NCBI GenBank assembly: GCA_947167125.1
Contig: CAMVGT010000001.1
Span: 1-64,000 of the forward strand
Reading direction: 5' to 3'
DNA: 64,000 nt
Origin: an uncultured Erysipelotrichaceae bacterium
GTDB lineage: Bacteria > Bacillota_I > Bacilli_A > Erysipelotrichales > Erysipelotrichaceae
Made by a program: the position numbers and the translations under genes. The first letter of the stretch is position 1, and the number at the start of each line of letters is the position of its first letter. Under the pieces are notes generated by a model that saw nothing but the letters and a program-made list of their open reading frames with translations, was not told where the DNA came from and made no database searches. Of the stretch, positions 57,084-64,000 are shown in pieces.

Positions 57084-58508
57084 TCAGCCTTCCGTATCAT
57101 CTGATTGATATGGCGTTACCGTACGCTCCCACGCCATTCCGTTTTCTTTGAAAGCGGCCAGCGGCGGGAACTTTTTAAAGGCAGCCGGACAGATTTCATC
57201 CGGCGCTTTTCCTTCTTCCACCCAGGCTTTTAAGGTTAATAACCCCAGGTGCTTTTCATCCTTCGGTGTGGCCGGCATTCCGTAGACATAGTCCTGAACA
57301 CCCGGGCCGCCGGTGATATGTGCCATGCCCGGCAGCAAAAACAGGCGGAAGAAACCGGATGGGTCCCCCATTGTCTTCTGAACATCTTCGTAATAACGGA
57401 TGGAACTTGTCATCGGAATGATCGGATCTGCTGTGCCGTGTACAAGCAGAAGTTTTCCGCCATGGTTTTTAAAGGCTGTTAAGTCGGTATTGACTGCATC
57501 AAGATGAGAAGACAGTGCTTCACGTACCAGTGTTCCATCTCTGTTCAGATCAAAGTCCATGAAATTGAAGTCTTCACCGAGCACCCAGCGGAACAGATAG
57601 AAATAACTCTTTTCAAAATTGGTCTTTTCACATCGATGAACCAGTGCCATCCCGCTGCCTTCGCTCCCCGGTGTCAGTGTTCCTTCATATACACCCGGCA
57701 GGCCTTTATATACCGCCATCAATGCATCAAGCTGTGTCTTATCCACGCCGGCATCTTTCAGCAGTTCACGGGTAACCGTGATCCTGTCAGGCCTGTAAAA
57801 GAATTTGTCTTTATTCAGGCGCTGCCCTTGTGCCGCGCATTTCTTCAGAAAGGTTCTGACAAGCTTCTTTTCCTGTCTTTTCGTAAAAGGACGGACGCCT
57901 TCTGCATTCAGACGCTGCCAGTCCCTGAGAAATGCCAGATGCAGATTAACGCGGTCATAAGCCGGAGCGCATGCCAGAATTCCGTCATAATCTTCGGGAT
58001 AGCGCTGAGCTTCACTGAACGCCTGCTGTCCGCCTGTTGAGCCGCCGATAAAGTAGGAATGACGGACCTGTTCACCATAATATCCTGCTGTAAGAGCCTG
58101 GCCCACAGCAGTCATGATATGAGTAGCGCGGTGGCCGAAGTCATCCCAGACCGCCTTGTTGCCAATACCGCAGTCAGGACCTGCCGAAGTTCCCAGATCC
58201 GTTGTAACTGAGGCAAATCCCAGCTTCAGCGGACCCGCCAGCATCATCGGCAGGATCATTCCGGCAGCGCCGCCATTGCCGACACCGGCCAGATCGCCGT
58301 TCCATCCGGAAACAGGGAGCCAGAGTTCAATTCTGATATTGCTTTCCGGCACAGGTCTTGCCGTCACGCATACAGCAACGTGTTCCGGAATATTTTTCAG
58401 CGGCATCATCGGAAGACTTTTATCGTCACCGGCAGGAACCGTTTCTGCCCGGGTGATTTCACAGTTCTCCGGCAGGAAGTGCATCAGTTTTTCTTTCAGG
58501 TCGCTCAT
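57084..58508 (-). CDS. Tannase/feruloyl-esterase-family protein
   Basis: 'GWNGDLAGVGNGGAAGMI', 'GFASVTTDLGTSAG', 'SYFIGGSTGGQQAFSEAQRYPEDYDGILACAPAYD', 'LLVHGTADPIIPMTSSIRYYE'. Confidence 0.88.
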   Translation of the reverse strand: MSDLKEKLMHFLPENCEITRAETVPAGDDKSLPMMPLKNIPEHVAVCVTARPVPESNIRIELWLPVSGWNGDLAGVGNGGAAGMILPMMLAGPLKLGFASVTTDLGTSAGPDCGIGNKAVWDDFGHRATHIMTAVGQALTAGYYGEQVRHSYFIGGSTGGQQAFSEAQRYPEDYDGILACAPAYDRVNLHLAFLRDWQRLNAEGVRPFTKRQEKKLVRTFLKKCAAQGQRLNKDKFFYRPDRITVTRELLKDAGVDKTQLDALMAVYKGLPGVYEGTLTPGSEGSGMALVHRCEKTNFEKSYFYLFRWVLGEDFNFMDFDLNRDGTLVREALSSHLDAVNTDLTAFKNHGGKLLLVHGTADPIIPMTSSIRYYEDVQKTMGDPSGFFRLFLLPGMAHITGGPGVQDYVYGMPATPKDEKHLGLLTLKAWVEEGKAPDEICPAAFKKFPPLAAFKENGMAWERTVTPYQSDDTEG

Positions 58509-58524
58509 GATTGCTCACCTGCAT

Positions 58525-60000
58525 TCAGTATTTTCTGCTCAGCTGAGCCTCACACTCTTCACGTGTGATCTGACCGGCATTGCATTTGGACATCAGTTCA
58601 GCGTCTTTGTCCTTCAGGTTATAGAACAGATAGAGCAGAACTGCTGAAATTCCGAATCCGGCCGCAGGGATGAGATAGCCAAGATTCCAGAGAGTATTGA
58701 GCGCAGCCGCCGACTGGGTCACGCCCTGAGCAGCCAGGTCAGCGAAGCTGTCCCCGACGACTTCCTTCCAGCCGGAGGCCGCAAGAATGTACAGGGCAAC
58801 AGAGCCGACCAGACCTGTTAACGCTTTGTTCAGGAATGACTGCAGTGAATAGAAGATTCCCGAACAGTCTTTGCCGGTTTTATACCGTGTATATTCGATT
58901 GTATCCGGTGCAATGTATGTTCTGACCACACTGATCAAAGCATTGGGGATTGCACACAGGCCGCCGAGAACAATGAACAGCATTTTGTTGTCACGGCAGA
59001 AGAAGTAAATAATCAGAGTCGCAGCCGCCAGCAGAACGAAGATGAATGCCAGAAGGTTTCTCTTGCCGAACTTATCTGCCAGTCTGCCGCAGAAGGCGCT
59101 GAGAATAATACCCGGCACAAACCCGATCAGCATAACGTAAGTCAATATCATGGAATCGTGGAAAATATAGAAACCGATAAAGCCTTCCACGGCAGTACGC
59201 GTGCAGAGCAGTGTTGAAATGATGACGGCCAGGAAATAAACCATGATGTATTTGTTTGTGAATACACAGTTGATCATGTCTTTGAAAGTATACTTTTCCT
59301 GAGAACCCTCGTTTTCAACATTTTTAAGTTCTGTATTATGTTCCTGCACCTTGAATACCATGGGAATCATGAAGACAAGGAAGATCAGCGAACCGCCGAT
59401 ACCGATGTTTTTCAGGGGAACACCGAATCTTTCGCTTAAGAGTGCGGAAACGATCACTGACATTCCGATTGCCGAAACAACTGTGATCACGCCCTTCACT
59501 GTCAGAATGCTGTTTCTCTCGGATGGACTGTCCGTGAGTGTTGTGATCATGGACTGCATCGGAACTTCGGTCAGTGTACATGTAAAGTCATAGAGCAGAT
59601 ATGTCACAAAGAACCAGATGATTTTCACTGAATCCGGTGCGTTCTTCGGCATCATGAAGAACAAAATTGTCGCAGCAGGGAAAGTCCAGAAGAACAGACG
59701 ATACCATGGCATGTACTTGCCTCTGCCCGCAAACCGCTGGACCAGTTTCCATTTCTTTATGTCAATTTTGTCAATAATGAATCCAAACAGCACATCATCC
59801 ACTGAGTCAATGATTTTGACAAGCAGGATCGAAGTGGCCAGTGATACGGTACTGATTCCCTGGAACATAAGGAACATAGTCATGTATGATCCGACCAGTG
59901 AAGTGCAGAACAGACGCGCTGTGTCGCCGACATAATACCAGTTCTTCTCCGAGCGGCTGAGCTGCCAGTCCGGATGCTTGTTGATTTTTTCCTTTGCCAT
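58525..60000 (-). CDS. GPH-family (MelB-like) MFS sugar/glycoside symporter
   Basis: 'DSVDDVLFGFIIDKIDIKKWKLVQRFAGRGKYMPWYRLFFW' GPH motif; ~12 TM pattern. Confidence 0.9.
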   Translation of the reverse strand: MAKEKINKHPDWQLSRSEKNWYYVGDTARLFCTSLVGSYMTMFLMFQGISTVSLATSILLVKIIDSVDDVLFGFIIDKIDIKKWKLVQRFAGRGKYMPWYRLFFWTFPAATILFFMMPKNAPDSVKIIWFFVTYLLYDFTCTLTEVPMQSMITTLTDSPSERNSILTVKGVITVVSAIGMSVIVSALLSERFGVPLKNIGIGGSLIFLVFMIPMVFKVQEHNTELKNVENEGSQEKYTFKDMINCVFTNKYIMVYFLAVIISTLLCTRTAVEGFIGFYIFHDSMILTYVMLIGFVPGIILSAFCGRLADKFGKRNLLAFIFVLLAAATLIIYFFCRDNKMLFIVLGGLCAIPNALISVVRTYIAPDTIEYTRYKTGKDCSGIFYSLQSFLNKALTGLVGSVALYILAASGWKEVVGDSFADLAAQGVTQSAAALNTLWNLGYLIPAAGFGISAVLLYLFYNLKDKDAELMSKCNAGQITREECEAQLSRKY

Positions 60001-60011
60001 TGTCTTTCTCC

Positions 60012-60974
60012 CTAAATGTATTTTTCAATAAATGACATCATTCTGTTAAATGCTTCGTCTGCGTGAGGTTCTTTTCCGACGTTGTCCATATATCCGTGGG
60101 GAAGGTTCTCTTCCGGGAAATACACCAGATCATTCGGTACTCCGATATGATCCAGGACCTTCTTCAGATCTCTTCCCTCTTTGATGAAGAAGCCGTTTTC
60201 CCCTCCCTCATTGGAGGCGTTGATCCAGCTTGGGACATAGGAATCTTTGAGATAGTTCTTTGCGTTGATCATCGCCGTGTCTTCCGGCGTGTTCCTTTTC
60301 GCCCCGGTCCAGCAGCCCAGCATTGCATACATCTTTGAATCGAATACGGATGAATCAAGAGCTGCTTCGTCAATTGCCAGAACCCTGAGGTTTTCTTTTG
60401 TCATGACCGGTGTCACATTCAGCTGCTCCGCGTATTCCGGACTGCAGACACATGCCCCGTAAATTTCTGTCATAATCGCTCCGGCACTGCCGCCCGACAG
60501 GCATACATGGTTCATATCAAGCCTGTATTCTTCCTGATGATCCAGAAGGAAACGGAACAGCTCATCCAGCTGGCGGATCTGGGATGGGAAGCGGTACTGC
60601 GGTGCAAGTGCGTAGTCCGCGTTGACCAGCGCGTATCCCTGTTCAATGATCTTCATCAGTTTGCCGGTCTTCTCTTCCCCTGCCGAAAGCGGATCACCCG
60701 AAGATTTATTTCCGAAGATGAAGCCGCCGCCATGGCAGTACACAACAACCGGATATTTTTGATCTGTGTTGTCAGGCAGCCAGATGTCCGCGAAGCTGTT
60801 GGGATAATTCCCGCCGTAGCAGACATCGTTATGCAGGATCACCCCGTTGTTCATCTGAACAGTACCCGGCTCTTTCCAGGGCTTCCATTCATTCGGTTTA
60901 TGCCCTTTATATACTTTTGAATAAATGATCTTCTGCAGTCCCCTGCAGATCATGTCGTTAATCCATCTGCTCAT
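60012..60974 (-). CDS. Alpha/beta-hydrolase (HSL-like esterase)
   Basis: 'PVVVYCHGGGFIFGNKSSGDPLS', 'VCLSGGSAGAIMTE', 'PHGYMDN'. Confidence 0.88.
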   Translation of the reverse strand: MSRWINDMICRGLQKIIYSKVYKGHKPNEWKPWKEPGTVQMNNGVILHNDVCYGGNYPNSFADIWLPDNTDQKYPVVVYCHGGGFIFGNKSSGDPLSAGEEKTGKLMKIIEQGYALVNADYALAPQYRFPSQIRQLDELFRFLLDHQEEYRLDMNHVCLSGGSAGAIMTEIYGACVCSPEYAEQLNVTPVMTKENLRVLAIDEAALDSSVFDSKMYAMLGCWTGAKRNTPEDTAMINAKNYLKDSYVPSWINASNEGGENGFFIKEGRDLKKVLDHIGVPNDLVYFPEENLPHGYMDNVGKEPHADEAFNRMMSFIEKYI

Positions 60975-62106
60975 CTGTGTCCTCCAGCAGTTTCATTCCG
61001 ATGTTTTCCTGTTTTCCTAAGATTGCCTCTTTGATCCACTGCGCACAGCTGACATTTTCAATCCGGTAATCATAGAAGACCTGATCCTGCAGAAGACAGT
61101 GTTTTGTAAGGCCTGTTTTCTTCTGCTTTTTCTCAGGACAGTCAGTGATATAAAACTGTGCCTGCGGAATTGTTTCTTTCATTTCCTTCACAGTTCCGGT
61201 AAACCATTCCTGAAATCTTTCACCGCTTTCTTCTGTGAAGGTAAATGTACAGTTTTCGATATAGTTGATCATCCTGGACAGTCCTTCATCGCGTATTGAG
61301 CAGGTCACCAGGATTTTCACTCTGTCCTGTCTCTCTCTGCTTAAAGCCTGCAGGGCGTCGAGTGTGATGTTGTCGGAATGAATTCTTTCTGTGATCTCTG
61401 GCGGTGACTTCCAGACATTCTCTGCGATGTCATGCCAGCCTTGAAGCGGGAAGAAGCCGCTGTCAATCACGCTGATGATGTTTTCACATGCCGGATAAAG
61501 CTCCATGACATCGTCTGTTAACAGCGCCGCTCCGAAAGCTCCTCCCGAGCAGCCGGTCACAGCGATGCACTCTGGATCAGGCACATATTTCATGACTGTT
61601 TCCATTGCCTTGCGGTAATTGGTATAGCCATGGTGATGACAGATCCTCTTTGAGCCATCCTGAGCTGTGTATGGGAAATCGTTTGTTCCGGCATGGAAAT
61701 CACCGGTATCGTAGATCAGAATCAGTTTTGACCAGTCCCAAAACGGATTCTCTTTTCTTTCCGCGAAGATTCCGCTGTCCAGCCTGAGATCGCTGAACAG
61801 ATCCATGTGAATGGTATAGAATCCAAGGCTTGTGTCTTTTGAATAAAGGGAAGCGGGATGCGCGGCTGTATATTCATTCCAGCTGACGCCTCCTCCCATG
61901 AAGAAGATGAGAAGTTTGTTTTCACTGCCTTTTTTAAAATCGGCGTAGGTCTTTTCACCATTGGCTGCCAGACAGCCATCCAGCGGAATCCGCACCCATT
62001 TACCTGTTTCCGGCTCCCCCTTCAGTTGGGGTAAACGTTTCTTTTTCAGATACGGCGTCAGAACTTTCAGCCATAACGGCTCCTTTTCCCATTGATCCAG
62101 TTTCAT
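60958..62106 (-). CDS. Pectinacetylesterase-family hydrolase (paralogue 2)
   Basis: 'LLIFFMGGGVSWNEYTAAHP', 'YDTGDFHAGTNDFPY', 'HHGYTNYRKAMETV', 'AVTGCSGGAFGAALLTDD'. Confidence 0.8.
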   Translation of the reverse strand: MKLDQWEKEPLWLKVLTPYLKKKRLPQLKGEPETGKWVRIPLDGCLAANGEKTYADFKKGSENKLLIFFMGGGVSWNEYTAAHPASLYSKDTSLGFYTIHMDLFSDLRLDSGIFAERKENPFWDWSKLILIYDTGDFHAGTNDFPYTAQDGSKRICHHHGYTNYRKAMETVMKYVPDPECIAVTGCSGGAFGAALLTDDVMELYPACENIISVIDSGFFPLQGWHDIAENVWKSPPEITERIHSDNITLDALQALSRERQDRVKILVTCSIRDEGLSRMINYIENCTFTFTEESGERFQEWFTGTVKEMKETIPQAQFYITDCPEKKQKKTGLTKHCLLQDQVFYDYRIENVSCAQWIKEAILGKQENIGMKLLEDTDEQMD

Positions 62107-62114
62107 CTTTCACC

Positions 62115-62966
62115 TCAGCTAATCCGGTCAGGATCGATTACAATCGAAGGTCCCTTATGCTTTGTGTCTTCTTCAGCCCACACCTGCAGCGGTGTAACGC
62201 CTGGAGCGAATGCGCCGCCCTTCTGTTTTTTCCCGTGTGAGAGGCCGGGATGTTCTGCCACATTGATCCAGTCTTTGAGATCTTTGCGGCCGAACAGTTT
62301 CAGGCTGTGTCCGGTCAGAATCGTATCGAAGTCATATTTCTCCAGTTTGTGAAGGCTGGCAGCGTATGCCCTGATATCCGTGGATTCCGGCAGATATAGC
62401 CATGTGGCAGGATTTGCGCCATCGGATGTAATCATCAGTTTCTTCTCTTTGAAGTAAACCGCGATACTGCCCTGTGTGTGACCGGGTATCTCAATAACCT
62501 GAGCGCTCAGGCCGCCCAGATCAAACGTGTCCCCTTCTTTGACAAACTGCCAGTCAGAGAAGTTTACTCTTCCTTCATCTGTGTCTTCCGGATGCTTCGG
62601 CACCAGAATCCGCCAGAAGAAGATTTTATTGAACACTTTCAGCGTTTTCTCCATGTAGCGGTGGAATGAAGGCTCATTGTGCTGCTTATAAATCTCCGCG
62701 TCTTTTTCATGAATGTGTACCGGTGTATTGAAGTAAAAGTTTCCGCCGGTATGATCGATGTGACCGTGTGTGTTGAATACGGTCAGCGGCAGATCCGTGA
62801 ATTCCCTGATATATGCTTTCAGATCCGCGAATCCATATGCCGTATCAATCACGCAGGCTTTTTCTTTTCCGATGATCAGAAAACAGGCAACGCCGGAAGA
62901 TGTGATTCCATAGACGCCATCCATCAGTTTTTTGCACTTATATGTCTTTTTAAGTTCTTTCTCCAT
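62115..62966 (-). CDS. Metallo-beta-lactamase-fold hydrolase
   Basis: 'TVFNTHGHIDHTGGNFYF', 'IEIPGHTQGSIAVYF', 'ILTGHS'. Confidence 0.92.
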   Translation of the reverse strand: MEKELKKTYKCKKLMDGVYGITSSGVACFLIIGKEKACVIDTAYGFADLKAYIREFTDLPLTVFNTHGHIDHTGGNFYFNTPVHIHEKDAEIYKQHNEPSFHRYMEKTLKVFNKIFFWRILVPKHPEDTDEGRVNFSDWQFVKEGDTFDLGGLSAQVIEIPGHTQGSIAVYFKEKKLMITSDGANPATWLYLPESTDIRAYAASLHKLEKYDFDTILTGHSLKLFGRKDLKDWINVAEHPGLSHGKKQKGGAFAPGVTPLQVWAEEDTKHKGPSIVIDPDRIS

Positions 62967-62993
62967 GACCCTTTCCTCCGCTTGACTTTCATC

Positions 62994-63038
62994 TGATACA
63001 TTTGTATCATAACAGTGCGATGTGAGACAATTGTTTCA
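62994..63038. promoter_or_regulatory. Tandem operator-like palindromes between the MBL-hydrolase and tetR genes
   Basis: TGATACATTTGTATCA (62994-63009) and TGAGACAATTGTTTCA (63023-63038), near-identical to 55688-55732. Confidence 0.75.
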
Positions 63039-63073
63039 TAGAAAATGAGACACACAAAAGGAGTTTGTATCAG

Positions 63074-63613
63074 ATGAATCCACAGGAAAAAAACACTTAT
63101 GTAAAACAGCAGATTACAAAGGCGCTGATCAGCCTGATGAAAAAGAAAAAAATCACCGACATCTCAATCAGTGAAATCTGTGACAAAGCCCAGGTAGGCA
63201 GAGCATCCTTTTACCGCAATTATGATTCAAAAGAAGAAGTCATCGAAAAACACGCAGAATACCTCATCCATTCATGGGCTGACCAGGTGGATGTGGATCC
63301 TGGCGCGAATATTTACAACTTTTTTGCAAGCATGTTCAAACACTTTCAGGACAACAGCGGTTTTTACAAAGTTCTCTATAAGCAGAACATGTCGCCGATG
63401 ATTCTGAACGCCATACGTAAAAGACTGAATGTCAGTCCCAATACAGATCCGGCCGCTTTATACAGCAGCGCTTATATCGCTTACGGAATATTCGGATGGA
63501 TCGACATCTGGTTCAGCAACGGCATGAAAGAAACGCCGGAAGAACTCAACCGCATTATTGTAAACAACATCAACACCATGATCAAAGGAGCCAAAGAACT
63601 CGAAGAACTCTGA
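63074..63613 (+). CDS. TetR/AcrR-family regulator
   Basis: 'VKQQITKALISLMKKKKITDISISEICDKAQVGRASFYRNYDSKEEVIEKH' HTH; RBS AAAGGAG 10 nt before ATG 63074. Confidence 0.9.
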   Translation: MNPQEKNTYVKQQITKALISLMKKKKITDISISEICDKAQVGRASFYRNYDSKEEVIEKHAEYLIHSWADQVDVDPGANIYNFFASMFKHFQDNSGFYKVLYKQNMSPMILNAIRKRLNVSPNTDPAALYSSAYIAYGIFGWIDIWFSNGMKETPEELNRIIVNNINTMIKGAKELEEL

Positions 63614-63616
63614 AAT

Positions 63617-63654
63617 AAAAGCGAAGCCGGATCATAAACCGGTTTCGCTTTTTT
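63617..63654. terminator. Bidirectional terminator between convergent genes
   Basis: AAAAGCGAAGCCGG..CCGGTTTCGCTTTTTT. Confidence 0.75.
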
Positions 63655-64000
63655 CATCTGTTCTTCTCTATATCCTGCCAGTTGGAATTATGCAGGATCT
63701 CAGCGTCTTCCCCAAGGAAAGCTTTTCCTGCTTCTTCGTTCCCCTGCAGCTGATACAGCATCCAGGCGGTCATATAGCCGTCTGTTCTCATCAGCATCTC
63801 TTCATGTTCCGCGCCTGCCGCCCTGGCTCTGATCTTCATCACATCCTCCGGAACCTGCTCATAGTTTTCAATCAGCGCAGACAGCGGTGATACGCCTCCG
63901 TATTCTTTTGTCGGGTCCTTCACTCCCTTGTCATCGGACTTTCCGGTTCCGGCGGTCATGAAATACGGGATGCGGATTTTTGTCACATCATAATGCCAGC
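63654..64000 (-). CDS. Alpha/beta-hydrolase C-terminal part, runs off right edge
   Basis: Reading frame stays open upstream of the listed GTG: '...WHYDVTKIRIPYFMTAGTGKSDD', an alpha/beta-hydrolase acid-residue region. Confidence 0.6.
   Translation of the reverse strand, partial: WHYDVTKIRIPYFMTAGTGKSDDKGVKDPTKEYGGVSPLSALIENYEQVPEDVMKIRARAAGAEHEEMLMRTDGYMTAWMLYQLQGNEEAGKAFLGEDAEILHNSNWQDIEKNR

Overview
This 64 kb window has no rRNA, tRNA, CRISPR or recognisable mobile element. From gene content it looks like a Firmicutes chromosome, perhaps an Erysipelotrichales-type gut bacterium; that assignment is inference. Nearly all genes lie on the minus strand. Four blocks are visible. (1) Surface proteins (1-9.6 kb, 17.5-23.6 kb, 40-43 kb): a GH25 lysozyme and five large secreted proteins sharing a Big2 + three divergent SLH repeats C-terminus, on CAP, BspA-type LRR, transglutaminase-like, subtilisin (with dockerin-like and cohesin-like segments) and CotH-kinase domains. 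A polysaccharide pyruvyl-transferase/pseudo-GDPD fusion sits among them. (2) Wall-polymer synthesis: an operon (15.6-9.8 kb) of TagG/TagH-like ABC exporter, LicD, GatD/TarJ-like dehydrogenase, IspD/TarI-like cytidylyltransferase and GatZ-like protein, read here as a candidate CDP-hexitol (possibly galactitol-phosphate) polymer pathway. A dlt-like operon (32.3-26.5 kb) also contains a fold-III PLP decarboxylase, suggesting aminoacyl decoration with something other than D-Ala. (3) Sugar metabolism (32-45 kb): GH36/GH27 alpha-galactosidases with a coupled small Zn-ribbon protein, a PTS IIB followed by a IIB-ROK fusion, and a yybP-ykoY-like Mn riboswitch ahead of an ArsB/NhaD-type permease. (4) A 45-64 kb catabolic locus: GH78, GH3 (swapped domain order), GH2, at least seven esterase-like enzymes, a GPH symporter and a TetR regulator with a duplicated operator and a decayed tetR copy. 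Domain calls come from reading translated motifs; no searches were run.
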